Notes: generated by a model from the sequence alone, not told the origin. A DNA stretch of 64,000 nucleotides from Boswellia sacra (GCA_013180625.2 SNVD02008040.1:186001-250000); one strand, 5' to 3'; numbered from the stretch's first letter, positions 24,541 through 36,838 are shown. Program-made: numbers and translations.

Positions 24541-25150
24541 GTAATCTTTTCACAAAAACAATTTAAAAAAAAATTAAACAATATCATCATCATCATCATC
24601 TTTACTTACTTCTACCTCGATTCATTTGAGAGAAATTGATACTTCCAAGTTTTTTTTTTTTTAATTTCCAAGATTTAGGGTTCAGTTATGTTACCGATAT
24701 ATTTTTCTTATTCCGGTAATGTTACTGTAAATTCGTTGTACTTTATTTTGCCTGTAACATTTTAATATTAGTAATTTAGCTTGGAAAGTTTTTCTCTTGT
24801 GATAACGTTACCCCGATAATGCTTGGCATCCCTGTAAGGTATTATTATGTCCACATTTGGTATCAATTTCCGAGAATGAGAAAGAAAGAAAGAATGTGAA
24901 CCGGATGTATGGTACTTCCATGGTGAATTTGATTCTTCCACAGCGTTTTTGATGTTAACAAGGTGAAGACTAAAGAATTGCTAATTTTGATGGAACTATT
25001 TAATGGGCATATAAACTTTTCAGAGAATGGTAATTGCTTTTGCGGATGCATATAAGTTTGTCAAAATTTTGCTTTTTGATGTAGATGATAAACTAGACCA
25101 TGTTGACCCCTCTTAACTTGTAGAATTGGTGCAATGAGTGCTAAATATGG
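24541..25150 (+). other. Intron-like DNA between ACP exon and pyruvate kinase remnant
   Basis: Starts with a splice donor and an (ATC)n run at 24583-24600, then T-rich sequence. No exon of ACP was found. Similarity to pyruvate kinase intron 1 starts near its end. Confidence 0.4.
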
Positions 25151-25742
25151 TTAGTCCAGCAACAATATATTTAGTATTACTTCCTGTAACGTAGATTTTT
25201 AGTTCTGAATTGCTTGCACCATTTAGAACTTCTAGCCAGTGATGAGAAACTTGATTTTCAATGTTTCTGAACTTGTAAAACGTTACAGTGACCTGAGATT
25301 CGAACCGGGTTTTTGAGGGATGGAAAGCCCATACAACTCATTCAGGGTCAAGAGATTGCTATATCCACTGACTGTAGCTCAAAGGGTGATAACAGTATGA
25401 TCTGTATCAGCAACAAAATGTTGGCTTTAGATTTGAAGCCAGGCAGTGTTATTCTGTGCTCTGATGGCACAATTTCAATGACAGTCTTGGTCTGGGACAA
25501 GAAATTGTATGTGGTTCGAGGTGACCTGGGAGTGAAAATTCCAATTGAAAAGATATTCTTTGCTCAGAAAGTAATGAAGCCTGTCGTAACTGCTACTCAG
25601 ATGTTGGAGTCCATGATCAAATCTGCAAGGCCTACTCGAGCTGAAGCAACTGATGTTGCCAGTGCAGTTCTTGATGGTACTGGCTGTGTGATGCTCACTG
25701 GTGAAACTGCCGCTGGAGCCTACCCTGAAATAAGAAATCGTA
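25150..25742 (+). pseudogene. Truncated cytosolic pyruvate kinase copy
   Basis: Collinear with the functional gene at 28750-29850, including the end of intron 1 (aacttgtaaaacgttacag), so it is a DNA duplication and not a retrocopy. Exon 2 starts [20 protein letters not shown] but the acceptor context changed (acagtgacctgag versus acagggtcctgag). A fusion joins mid exon 2 (near 25519) to mid exon 3, removing about 500 bp of the parent at a shared tggttcg/tggctcg motif. A further 24-bp in-frame deletion falls after 25575. Substitutions hit conserved sites (LTGETAAG for LSGETAAG, GTGCVM for GTDCVM). The kinase frame ends at 25738 and unrelated codons follow to 25831. Confidence 0.85.
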
Positions 25743-25774
25743 GGCCAACGAGCAGTCACAGAAATTTTCTCCGT

Positions 25775-25830
25775 CGTCGTTTAAAAAGTTTCCACTACCA
25801 ATTTCTGAAAATAGTCTCTGCTGTTGCCTG
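25775..25830 (-). pseudogene. Short F-box fragment at duplication junction
   Basis: ctaccaatttctgaaaatag and tctctgctgttgc correspond to 18226-18262 in the intact F-box gene. It abuts the pyruvate kinase remnant and marks the edge of another F-box unit. Confidence 0.55.
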
Positions 25831-27430
25831 ATGGTATATAACATGTTCAAACATATTTACAATCCAGTTTAATTAAGATATATTCGTATTTCAAATTAGA
25901 GAATAAATGCCTCTTGACGTGTTTGGGATACTGAATGAAATAATTCATTTGTGTTTAAAGTGTGTTGAATAATGTATAATGTATTTTTATCCAGTTGCAT
26001 TAAATTTAGTTATGTAATCATCAAATTTTTCAAGAATAATGTTAGTCTTATAAACTTTATATACAAACTCTCATCATATAAAAAATCAACTCATTTAATA
26101 AAGAGTAATGATGTGTAACTAGTGTTATGTCAGTTTGTATTCATCCACTATGTGATAGTATTATAGCATTTCGCTTTGTATAGCTATATATAATGTTACT
26201 TTAATTTACCGATCCATTGGTAATGACTTTTGACAATAATACAAATTTAATCAAAATGTTTCCTGCGAAGAAAAGATTTAATTTAATCTAAGATATACAC
26301 CCATATCTCAATGAGCTAAGGGAGAAATCACCGTATACAATAATGTTTACCTTTTAAATGTTTCAAATAGGTGCTATCAAGTGATTTGAACACTTAACCT
26401 CAATAATAGAGCCAAATACTACTTACCACTTTTGTATACAAACCGGAAAAAGGAGTAATGCTAAACTTAAACTCATTTTTATCAAATAGATTCATATTAT
26501 TTGAGGAAAAATTTGTCAGGGCCTAATTTCTCCCAAATTAAATAGGATATAAAATCATTTACTTAAAATTTCTAACAGAGTGGAATTATTCGTAAAAATT
26601 ACATGGTTGGTTTGATTTTCCCCCATATCTTCTGCAGAGAAATAAATTATTTGGGTTAATTAATTTAGAGAATGATTCAACTCCAAGTCTTTAGAAAATT
26701 AAGAAAGTATTATAAAGGTGCTAGCTTACAATCTGATGATCAACGACGGTAGAAGCAATTATCAGAAAAAAATTTCCGGTAATTAATTATTTTTCTTTCA
26801 TTCTACTACTGGTACTAGTGGTGTAGGAAATACCATTATGAATAGTCCTAGTACGACAGGGAAAGTACCGGCCAAAATAAGAATTCTCTCTACCATTAAA
26901 TAGGGGAAAATTCTTCTTCTTCTTCTTCTTTTTGTAACCATTTTTGATAAACTGAATTATATGGGTCCTCTGAATGGCACCAGTGTTTTGAAAGCTGAAT
27001 GAAATAATTAGTTTTGTTAGATACTAACAAGGACGCTACATTAAGCTACAGTAACAGAATAAAATTAACTTGAACTTGAAGGACTATTTGTAACAATTTC
27101 CCAGTAAGTCACAAGTGTTGGTCATAATTTTTTTTAACAATTTCCTAGAAAGTTACAAGCATTGGTCATATATATTTTTTTAGTGTCGACGGTTGGTCAT
27201 ACATGTTCTTCTAAAATAGTGAAATTTCAGAGTGATTAACAAGGGTATTCATGGTAACTTCTTAACCATAATAATTCGTTATTATAACCTTTCTACAAAC
27301 AAGAAATTAGTGCCCATCATATTTATTGTTTTAGGAGACTTTGGTGTGACTACCAAGAAACTACTTAATAGGAAACAAGAAAAGTGTCTTTGGGTTTTTT
27401 GCTTTAGTTGCAAGTAACAAGAAAAACAAG
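25831..27430. repeat. F-box upstream flank, further copy, then pyruvate kinase upstream DNA
   Basis: 25845-26220 is collinear with 19630-20050, and 26630-26940 with 18715-18900 and 340-560 (ctgatgatcaacgacggtag, tagtcctagtacgacaggg). No gene. A (TTC)n run lies at about 26911-26930. Beyond about 27240 the sequence becomes the upstream region of the pyruvate kinase gene. Confidence 0.6.
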
Positions 27431-27566
27431 AAGCTTATATATAAATTGCTTTGATTTCCCAATTTAGATATGCTTTCCAACACCACTCACTACTCAGCTT
27501 GGTGCCACGAAAAGCCACAAAATTGTAAACTCCGAAAAGAATCAATTAAATTTGAGCACTTTCTCT

Positions 27567-27576
27567 CTATATAAAC
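27567..27576 (+). promoter_or_regulatory. Putative TATA box of pyruvate kinase gene
   Basis: ctatataaac lies about 140 bp before the ATG and is followed by a pyrimidine-rich leader (ttcttctcctcttag). A second TATA-like string lies near 27436. Position and context fit a plant core promoter; the choice between them is inference. Confidence 0.45.
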
Positions 27577-27705
27577 AAAAATACTCATTCTTCTCCTCTT
27601 AGACATCTTCAGAAACCCTTCAACATAACCCAAAGCCAAGCGAAAGCAAAAGCATACCACTTGCTTTCTTTGCTCTTTCTTTGTGCCAGTTTTTTTGCCA
27701 TAACA

Positions 27706-30347
27706 ATGAGGAGGGTACTTGGAGGAGTAATTGAGGGGAGCCAGAGGAGGCCAAAGACCAAGATAGTGTGCACGTTGGGGCCGGTTTCGAGGTCTGTAGA
27801 GATGATAGAGAAGCTTTTGAAGGCTGGCATGAATGTTGCTCGCTTCAACTTCTCTCATGGCTCTCATGCATACCATCAAGAAACCTTGGATAATCTCAGG
27901 ACGGCCATGAACAATACTGGCATTCTCTGCGCTGTCATGCTGGATACTAAGGTATATATACGTGACAAAAAATTCAATCTTTTTCGTTCTTCTGTTGCCT
28001 TTGTTATGTTTCTATCTAATTTATTGGATTTTGTCTCTTTGGTTTTTTTTTCCTGTCTTCTTTGCTTGTATCTTGTTCTGTTTCTTGTTTTCTTGTTTCT
28101 ATGTAGAGATGCTCCGTTTCTTGAATTGATTGTGTGGATATCTTTTGGTTTGTTCTGGTTTGTGATTTTCTTGGTATTCGTCTTTCGCAAGTGTTTTTGA
28201 ACTCCCTGCTTTCGAAAACAGAGAACTATGCCATCAAATTATTTTAGAAATTCATATTGAAAGATGAAGTTGCTGTTAGGAGAAGAAACTGCAAATATCC
28301 CTTTGTGATGAGGTTTGAGAAACAAAAGATGCTTGATTATCAAAAATTTCAGGTTACAGTTTTCTTTACGATAAGAACAGTAAATTGAACGCCGATTGTT
28401 AAATTTCATGTTCAAGTTTTGGGTCCAATAATATTATTTTTTTATTGATAAACATGGCATTGGCACTGATAAGAATCTTGATGATCATAATAAACAGTGT
28501 GAACGAGTGATGGACCTCTGGTGTTCTGTCACTTGCTGCTTTATGAAAAGCTAATCTCTGAAAGCATAATTCGAGGCATAAATTTAAATTACATTCTTGA
28601 AAAACCAATCAAGATTGAAAAGCCCTTTTTGGATTCCATAATGTCACCTGTTATGTTCTTCAGAATCATGCTTTTAACTTTTTCAAAGAATAGAATAGTA
28701 GAGGTAGGGGCAAAGTTCTACGTATTAGTTAACATAATAAAGAATAGAATCATGTCAAACCTTGGATTGCAACAATAGATTTAGTATTCGTGTAATTTAG
28801 ATTTTAACTGCAGTCATGAGAAACTTGTTACCAATGTATTTCTAAACTTGTAAAACGTTACAGGGTCCTGAGATTCGAACTGGGTTTTTGAGGGATGGAA
28901 AGCCCATACAACTCATTCAGGGTCAAGAGATTACTATATCCACTGACTATAGCTTAAAGGGTGATAACAATATGATCTGTATGAGCTACAAAAAGTTGGC
29001 TGAAGATTTGAAGCCTGGCAGTGTTATTCTGTGCTCTGATGGCACAATTTCAATGACAGTTTTGGCCTGTGACAAGAAATTGGGTTTGGTTCGTTGTCGT
29101 TGTGAGAACTCTGCTGCTCTAGGTGAGAGGAAGAATGTGAATCTTCCTGGTGTCATTGTTGATCTCCCAACCTTGACAGAGAAGGACAAAGAGGATATCC
29201 TGCAGTGGGGTATTCCAAACAAGATTGATATGATTGCCCTGTCTTTTGTTCGCAAAGGTTCAGATCTTGTGGAGGTACGAAAGCTGCTAGGAGGGCATGC
29301 AAAAAATATACTACTTATGTCAAAGGTTAGACACCTTTAACTTAAATCTGTCCCTTAAGAAATTTCATATTATTATGCTGTTTGATTGACTTTCAAACAA
29401 ATAGAATCAAATAGGTCAGATCCATGAATTGGGGATATACACAACTTGATCGCCAGTTAAGATTTTAAGTTACATGATTTAGATGAGTCATTGAATTTTT
29501 TTGTCAATATACTGAAGTCTTTGTTGTGTTCTTGCAGGTTGAGAATCAAGAAGGGGTTGCTAATTTTGATGACATTCTTGCAAACTCAGATGCATTTATG
29601 GTGGCTCGAGGTGACCTGGGAATGGAAATTCCGATTGAAAAGATATTTCTTGCTCAGAAAGTGATGATACTTAAGGCTAATATACAAGGAAAGCCTGTTG
29701 TAACTGCCACTCAGATGTTGGAGTCCATGATCAAATCTCCACGGCCTACACGAGCTGAAGCAACAGATGTTGCCAATGCAGTTCTTGATGGTACTGACTG
29801 TGTGATGCTCAGTGGTGAAACTGCTGCTGGAGCCTACCCTGAAATTGCTGTTCAAACCATGGCTAGAATTTGCTTGGAGGCAGAGAACTTCATAGATTAT
29901 GGGGATCTTTTTAAGAAAATAGTTGGAACTGCTCCTACGCCTACAAGTACATTGGAGAGTATAGCTTCTTCAGCCGTGAGGACAGCAAATTGTGTCAAAG
30001 CAGCTCTAATTTTAGTCCTCACCAGGGGTGGAACCACAGCAAAATTGGTGTCGAAATACAGGCCAAGTATGCCAATTTTGTCTGTGGTGGTCCCGGAAAT
30101 AACAACAGATTCACTCGAGTGGTTATGCAGTGATGAAGCTCCAGCAAAGCATAGCCTTATATTCTGGGGCCTCATTCCTCTTTTGAGCTCAGCTTCTGCA
30201 AGAGCTTCCCACTCTGAATCGACAGAAGAAACTATAGAGCTTGCCCTTCAACATGCTAAGGAAAAAGGACTTTGCAAGCCAGGGGACTCAGTTGTGGCAT
30301 TGCATCGCGTTGACCACGATTCTGTGATAAAGATCTTGACTGTCTGA
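27706..30347 (+). CDS. Pyruvate kinase, cytosolic type (505 aa, 3 exons)
   Basis: Exons 27706-27951, 28864-29325 and 29538-30347, all joined in phase 0 with GT..AG introns, give 505 aa against about 510 for plant cytosolic enzymes. It converts phosphoenolpyruvate and ADP to pyruvate and ATP, the last step of glycolysis. Visible signatures: PKTKIVCTLGP, NVARFNFSHG, VMLDTKGPE, the active-site lysine motif ILLMSKVENQEGV across the exon 2/3 junction, [32 protein letters not shown] and [12 protein letters not shown], with the C-terminal regulatory domain ending SVIKILTV. No transit peptide is seen. The start at 27706 is chosen because the in-frame ATG at 27661 adds a leader (LSLLFLCASFF) atypical of this enzyme. 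The truncated copy at 25.15-25.74 kb derives from it. Confidence 0.93.
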
Positions 30348-31002
30348 GCGTAAATGGCATCAAGGGAAGTCAAAATTTTGCAGCTTGTTACTTTGTTAAC
30401 TTCTTTTCAGATCAACTAAGGTTAGATAAGAATATTGATGTTTCTGTTGCCGCAATTTTGCAATTATGTCAATGAAACTTTCTTGTCTAATTTTTATTAA
30501 TAGTGCCCTTTCTTATATTATCTATAGTTTTGCATGTTTATCATCGAATATTTAACAGGACTAATCCAAGTTGAAAACAACGAAAAATTATTCGCATTCA
30601 CATTTTCCCCACGTGGTCTAAAACCGAAGGTTCCAAGCACTTATAGGACCAAAAGATGAAATTGTTACACTTGCTCAGAAGATTAGGAGTTTTTCTCTGG
30701 CCAACAATACTTCTTAAGTTCTTAAATTTTACAGAAGCAGCAAATATGCCGAAGGGGTGAACTGCTTTAACTCAGATAAAGCAAGATAGTACTAGGACTT
30801 AATATATAAATATAGTAATTAGAAAAACCCAGTTAAATTGCCGTGGTTCCTTGAATAAAGCTAAATTTCGCAGAGAAAATCTAGCTTAAGAGAGGAAAAA
30901 CTGTAACTGGGATGTTGTCAAACAAAGCTCTATGCGGAGCATATAACAATAAAGGGGAAAAATATGTTACATATGCGTGTGGGTACGTGTGCATGTGTGT
31001 GC
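30348..31002. other. Convergent intergenic region
   Basis: Holds the 3' untranslated ends of pyruvate kinase (+) and the RING-H2 gene (-). AT-rich, with no additional gene seen. Confidence 0.6.
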
Positions 31003-32031
31003 TCAGTTCTCATCTCTATGAGCAGCAGCTCCAGGCAATGCTGCTGATGACGGTGCTGAAGCAGAACCGCCACCATTCTGAGATCCTGACAAAGAAAACA
31101 AACCATCAAAAGGCCATGGGATAGGAATCCAATACCTCCTCGAATTTCCCATTCTCTCTTCCCCAGTGCCCATCCTCATGATACGATCATGTGCATCATT
31201 ATTTCCTACATTTCCTTCTCTATTTCTGGTCCCATTTCCTTGAATCTTGGAGTCATCAGCTGGCATTTGGAATCTGCAAACTGGACAAGAACAATGAAGC
31301 TCCAGCCATGGAATAATGCAATCGCTATGGAACTTATGATTACATTGCATCTCCTTTGCTTCACTTCCAATCTCAAAATCCTCCAAGCACACTGAACATT
31401 GCAAATTGCTGTCAACGGTAACCGTTGGCAGTGCCTTAACTGCTTCTTTCTTTGCAGGTGGGCTTCCATATCTGTTAGGATCATTCTCTAGCAAATGCTG
31501 TAGCAATAAATCCAGGCCAGGTCCTATAAGATAGTCACCTAAAGAGGTAGCCGCATTCCGACCTTGTATAATCAGGGCCTCTTCATTCATAGGATTGACC
31601 AGAATCACACTACCATTCCTCTCCCTAATATTTTCAGAATCATTTGCTTGAGCAACAATCCCAGAACGAATATCTTGCAGCATACGCAAAAATGTGGCTG
31701 AGCTGTTTCTTCTTCTCCTCCTGAACAGGGACTCAAATTCCCTCTCTTGCTCAGCCTCTTCATCCCTTGAATCGTTGCTGGTGATTCGTGCACGAGAAGG
31801 GCCTGAAGCAGAACCTCCCATCAAACGAAGTAATATTGGAGCCCATAAGGAGAGAGCATGGGCTGATCCTACATCAATTTCATTGTTGATGGGATGGTCT
31901 CGTATGCTGCTGCCCATTTCTTCCAAAAACCCGCACTCACATAATGGACATTTGATCTCACCTTCCATTGTTGGATTTACCACCTGAGAGCACATGTAGC
32001 ACCAGTATGCACCCACCATTGAATCCCCCAT
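31003..32031 (-). CDS. BTL-type RING-H2 E3 ubiquitin ligase (342 aa)
   Basis: One open exon from ATG 32029-32031. Residues 9-34 form the N-terminal zinc ribbon (C11-x2-C14...C28-x2-C31) found in the RHC1A/BTL (RING1-like) family. An acidic/arginine stretch at 91-108 follows (FESLFRRRRRN). A canonical RING-H2 sits at 212-252 (C212, C215, C230, H232, H235, C238, C249, C252), preceded by the usual ALPTVTV. Such proteins recruit E2 enzymes and ubiquitinate stress-related targets. Length matches the family. All zinc ligands are present, so it looks functional. A 5' UTR intron is possible but not demonstrable. It converges with pyruvate kinase. Confidence 0.93.
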   Translation of the reverse strand: MGDSMVGAYWCYMCSQVVNPTMEGEIKCPLCECGFLEEMGSSIRDHPINNEIDVGSAHALSLWAPILLRLMGGSASGPSRARITSNDSRDEEAEQEREFESLFRRRRRNSSATFLRMLQDIRSGIVAQANDSENIRERNGSVILVNPMNEEALIIQGRNAATSLGDYLIGPGLDLLLQHLLENDPNRYGSPPAKKEAVKALPTVTVDSNLQCSVCLEDFEIGSEAKEMQCNHKFHSDCIIPWLELHCSCPVCRFQMPADDSKIQGNGTRNREGNVGNNDAHDRIMRMGTGEERMGNSRRYWIPIPWPFDGLFSLSGSQNGGGSASAPSSAALPGAAAHRDEN

Positions 32032-33744
32032 CTCTCTTTATTTATGCAACAACCTAATCAAATTAAACCAAAACCAGGAAATTTTGGACAAGGAAAGAAA
32101 CAAACTTATCAGAATTCACTTTATGTGATAATTGTATCAAAATTCCCACCTAAAACACCTCTATGCATACATATTGACTTCTACATATACAAGAAAGCAC
32201 AATAGAATAATGAAGAGAACAAAAGAATACTAATTGGAATTGCTACAAGTTGACTTGCAGCGAGGCAATAGAAAAAGCAGAGGCCTTTCTCTCCAACTCA
32301 AGAAAAGTAACAGAAAAACAATGACGACATGATCATCAATACAACTTCATTATTAATTATGCATTGTTGAAAAATATACTAATAACACCAAATTTGCATA
32401 TGTACAACTTGAAGAACAAAGAAAACTCACTGAAGAAGTATAAAATTTGTTGGAATCTTAAAACAGATAAAGTAGACAAAAATTTGGTTTTTGTACCTTT
32501 AAGATAGAGGATATGTTTTTTTATCTTGTTGATCGATGACCGTAAAGGACATTATTTAAAACAAAATTTTTGAAAGCAATTAAGCATTAGAATGGACAGA
32601 GAAATAGTGTCCCTCTATTTTTGAAGTAGACTTATTTGGTTCAAGGGATTTGTTACCTATCATTTGTACTTGATTGTACCTAATAAATCAATGTCAACTT
32701 ATTAATATTATAAATATAGGGTTTTGTTTGCTTTTCTTGTAAGAGTTTTGTGATTCGTATTGGTTGGTAGGAGTTTGTTTTCTGTAAAGAAAACTCAGAA
32801 CCTCTAGTTTAATTATTTTATGAGATATTTATTGCACATTCATCCCTTCATAATATGATGGATCTAAGATGATACTCCACGTATTTTTAAATGTGTTACC
32901 GTAAATTTTTACTATTAAATTAGTATACAAAGACGAAAGATGTTTGTACTACACGAAAAGTTAATTCCAACGAACCATTAAGTGACACATGGTGAAGTTG
33001 AGAGGGATTGTAATCTTAGAAATTTTAAATTTAACTGATACACATCATAATATTAGTTTTGTGGGTAAAATTTAGAGAGGATGGGTGTATCATATAATTT
33101 GTATGCTCTTCTTATAATAATGTATCAAATATATATTTATTTTTGCCTTCGAATTAAAAAAGAACACATATATAACATGATATTATTGGATAGTCACCTA
33201 AGATTTTCTCATTATTTACGATTTTAACCATAAATTCATAGGCTTTTTTTTTTAATCCGATACTTTTTGACTTTCACAATCTATCCCCATAACTTCAAGA
33301 TCGTGGATATGCAATATAGTGTTATACTTTCCTTGTAATACTTTAAATTTTTCATCTTAATAAGTAATAATTAATATGCTCTTATGATAATAACATATCA
33401 CTAATGCGATCAATATTACAGAAGAATAGAAGATGGCACATCATCCACAAACTTGGACCATAATCGGATAATTGTATATGATTGAGTCAGCAATGTCACT
33501 GGCCCAAATCCAAACTTTGTTTGCACCGCACATTTGCCCAAGAGGTTGTCTAAAACTTTTGGGCCATCTTGTACCTGATGCAGTTGTATTATTTAAACTA
33601 ATCAAATTTTTTGTATGATAATCAATAAGTGAAAATTTTTGTAACAGAAAATAATATTATTTTTATATTAATTATTCAAAAGTAAAAAGATAATAGAATC
33701 ATAACGAAAACTATTGTTATGACTAAAAGTAATTAGTCCAAACT
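32032..33744. other. Upstream region of RING-H2 gene, AT-rich
   Basis: No gene recognised. It should contain the promoter and leader of the RING-H2 gene, but no unambiguous TATA box could be assigned. Confidence 0.4.
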
Positions 33745-33957
33745 TTTTTTTTTTGTAATCGAGGTGTCCGAGTTAGCTTACGCGTACCACGACTAATCCT
33801 TGGAGGAGACTAGCGCAACCATAACCCACTGTCACGGTCTCCCACTTAAATCATGGAAAAGGTCATTGTGGAGACTCGAACCCAGAACTTCACCATTGGT
33901 GCTGTACTAACTCCATCCTGACCCGCTTCACCACTTGAACCAACCAATTGTGGATAA
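33745..33957 (-). mobile_element. tRNA-derived SINE with poly-A tail
   Basis: On the minus strand the element begins near 33955 with a box A-like ggttcaagtggt. It has a box B (gggttcgagtctcc, 33883-33870) typical of RNA polymerase III tRNA promoters and ends in a poly-A tail (T10 at 33745-33754 on the plus strand). It is bounded by a direct repeat, ttagtccaaact at 33733-33744 and ctagtccaaact at 33958-33969. Length about 210 bp, no coding potential. Box B, tail and target duplication together make SINE the best call; the family is not identified. Confidence 0.85.
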
Positions 33958-33969
33958 CTAGTCCAAACT

Positions 33970-36838
33970 CCAAAGTATTTTATCGAAAAAATCATCCATT
34001 CAAAATATAGGTTGAAATCTTTTTTAAAAATATATCTATAATAATTTTAATAAACTTTTCTGGTCAAATTGTTAAAATCTAAGTAAATTTCTAATGATTA
34101 AAAACGAATTATAAATTTATTTGAAAGAAATTTTTTAATATAGATTATGGAACGAGGGACTTTTAAAACTAGGGTTATGTGTGTCGTTTGAGAGTTAAGA
34201 GGAGGGCAAAAGTGGAAATACGACCAGATAAAACCTGGAGCAACCCTAACAGGGAAAACTCAACTACTTGATCTTATCTGAGCAGAGAGCTCAGGAGCTA
34301 AACTCTCTCCATCTGCCCCAACGGTGGCGCGTGAGAGCCACCCGTCCTTCATTTGGATTTGTCGGAGGCTCCACCCTGACCTTTGTCGGATTGGGGAGGT
34401 TTTTGGCCTTCTGGGTTCCTGCAATGAAGATTGCCCGCGGTCAGAGCCTTCACAATCCAGTCACTGGTTAGGCTATGATGGCCGCGCGGGCTTAACCCTC
34501 CGAAAAAAATAACATTAAAATGTGGTTTGATTGCTTGTGAAGTAGAGGGTTTTGAAAGTGTTTTATGGAGATTTGGATGAAGTTTAGAGGTTTTTATTAC
34601 GTTTTTTTTAGTTTTAATTTAATTTTCAATAGAACAATGTCTGTTTGTAATAAGGGTAAGAGAGCAAATAAAATGAAATACATAATCATTATTTGTTATT
34701 TTTATGATTTTATTGCGTAAGAGCTTAACATTAGATAAACCTCAGTGAATAAGCTCATGGGTTATTGTTATCATTCAAATGGACTGTATTTAGGAATGCT
34801 AGTTTATATGATATTTGTCTGTTTCTGTGTGTAACAATTGGGTTTTCATTTTTATTTAAATGCGGTTCATATTAGCAGAAGTTTTTAAAACTACTGAAAC
34901 TATTGAAACATCTTACCTAAATGTTGTATTGGTAATGTTATTATGTTATTGAACCTTGAATTACGTTCTTGTGGAGTGTTGCCGGTGGAACTTGCACTCT
35001 TTTGCCACTGGTGTTGCTTGTTTGTAATGTTGGGTGGTTTCGGAAAGCCTGATTTGAAGCTGATTCTATTGCAGTTGCTGATTGATGTTTGTAACATGAA
35101 CTTTGATTATTGCTTTGTAAACGCTAATGTTGTGATGGTTTTAATGCTTTGTAGTTTCTTTGTAAATTTCATAAACCCATCCTTGAGATGTCTGCTTTAT
35201 GTAACCGATGCTTTGAATCTCCGATGAAGTGTTAATAGATAAAGTGACTTTTGGTCGTTGATCATTTGAGTTTTATTTGTCAAATATATGATGCGCCATA
35301 TTCTCTGCTTTCAGATTTCTGCTTGGATTTGCCTTCCTGATCCAACTGCAATGGGGATATGCTCTGTTATTGTCTATTGGCATGTTGTGCTATGATCAGC
35401 AAGAGAGTTTTTAATGGGATGGTCTGATACTATCTATTTATTTATATATTTATATAATAAAATCTTGCCCCATATAAATAAATCATTATTATGCTACTTG
35501 TATGTGTCATTTTTAATTGGAATATGAAGTTTAACAAGTTTACCTTCTTTAGGTGGTATGATTTTATATATAATAATCTTGTGGATATTGAATTAATGTG
35601 ACAATTTGGTAATAAATTCTCAGAATATTATTCCTCTTCAAAAGAGGCTACATCCCTCAATTAAACCTGAAAGAGCTCATAATTGAAGAGTGACAATTTG
35701 CAGGAATTTACACTAATTATCAAATAAGATATTGCAAAACGTGTTTAGCTGGCAAGTGCCGGGTATCAATGCACTTGAGCGTGAATCATTTCTTCATCTT
35801 TCTGTCAAGCAAAAGATTTGGCGAGTGGATCAACTAATTTTTATATCAATTAATGAAACAAGAATGCATTGTATGTGATAGCAGAACTGTTAGCCATGAT
35901 TTGGTCTTCATGATAATTCATCGACCCGCGAAGGTCTGATTAATGGTCAAAGTAGGATGAAAGTATTATGAAGAATGAAGCCTATGCATAACTGGAAATA
36001 GTTTTCCTGGATTAAGATTTTCTATTCCTTGTTACCTCTAGGCACTCTATCAGATGTGGAGAATAGTGTACAGTGTTTGATGGATACCGTACCAGCTTTA
36101 GTTTATGCGGTGTTGATAACTAAAATCTAGCAGTTTATAACATACCAGTTTTCGTCGCCGGCCAATTAATATTGGAAAATGGGACATGAAACATTTAATT
36201 AATCAATTATGGGCTAAGATCTGTCATGTGTGAATCTTTTTGGGTAAAGAGGTTCTTGACCTATTCCAATAAAAGAGCTGTTATCATCACGAATTTCTGC
36301 AAATCATGCCCACAGGTAATTGGAAGAAAAGATAGAATATAGCAAGAATGCGATGGACCTGCTAAAAAATACAATGCAATCATTCTGAAGTTTGTTCCAT
36401 ACATGTGGTATCATAAAAGGAAATTCAAGCCACAAGCTTAATACAATTACAATACATAACTTTAACTTCAATCTGGTGTGAACTCTACTAACATAAAACA
36501 CCCTGTTCATCTTCCTTAATTGAATCATGCTACATACAGCACCTCCCAAACGTGATGAATGACCCTAAATCCGAGATTGGTCTGGCAGAGACCGATTGAC
36601 ACCAACCCTTGATGGTGTATGTCACGTAACTATACTAAAAGCAAAGATAAAACTCAATCAGGGCCTTCTGTATAACTAGAAGGTCCTGTGGTGACACCAT
36701 TGTCATTACATTGGAAATTTACAATGCTAAGAAATGAATGTGACATCTTTAATTAGTAACAAGAGCTTATAAATGCAATATACTAGAGAATTGGAGGTGG
36801 TTAATTTAAGGGAGATATTAGTCAGTTTGTAGGAGGTT
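33970..36838. other. Intergenic region with a GC-rich island
   Basis: Mostly AT-rich. 34230-34500 is distinctly GC-richer (ccccaacggtggcgcgtgag, gatggccgcgcgggctt) and has overlapping short plus-strand ORFs (34268-34512) with no recognised family. A 94-codon plus-strand frame at 34943-35227 is hydrophobic and Cys-rich but also unmatched. A decayed transposon or non-coding transcript is possible. Nothing supports a gene. Confidence 0.35.

Noticed and set aside
27661..27705. Hydrophobic N-terminal extension of pyruvate kinase
   Set aside because: Cytosolic pyruvate kinases have no such leader. The stretch lies in the 5' UTR and the ATG at 27706 gives normal length.
33755..33957. Possible true tRNA gene (box B present)
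   Set aside because: No cloverleaf could be drawn, and the A-tail and direct repeats identify a SINE.
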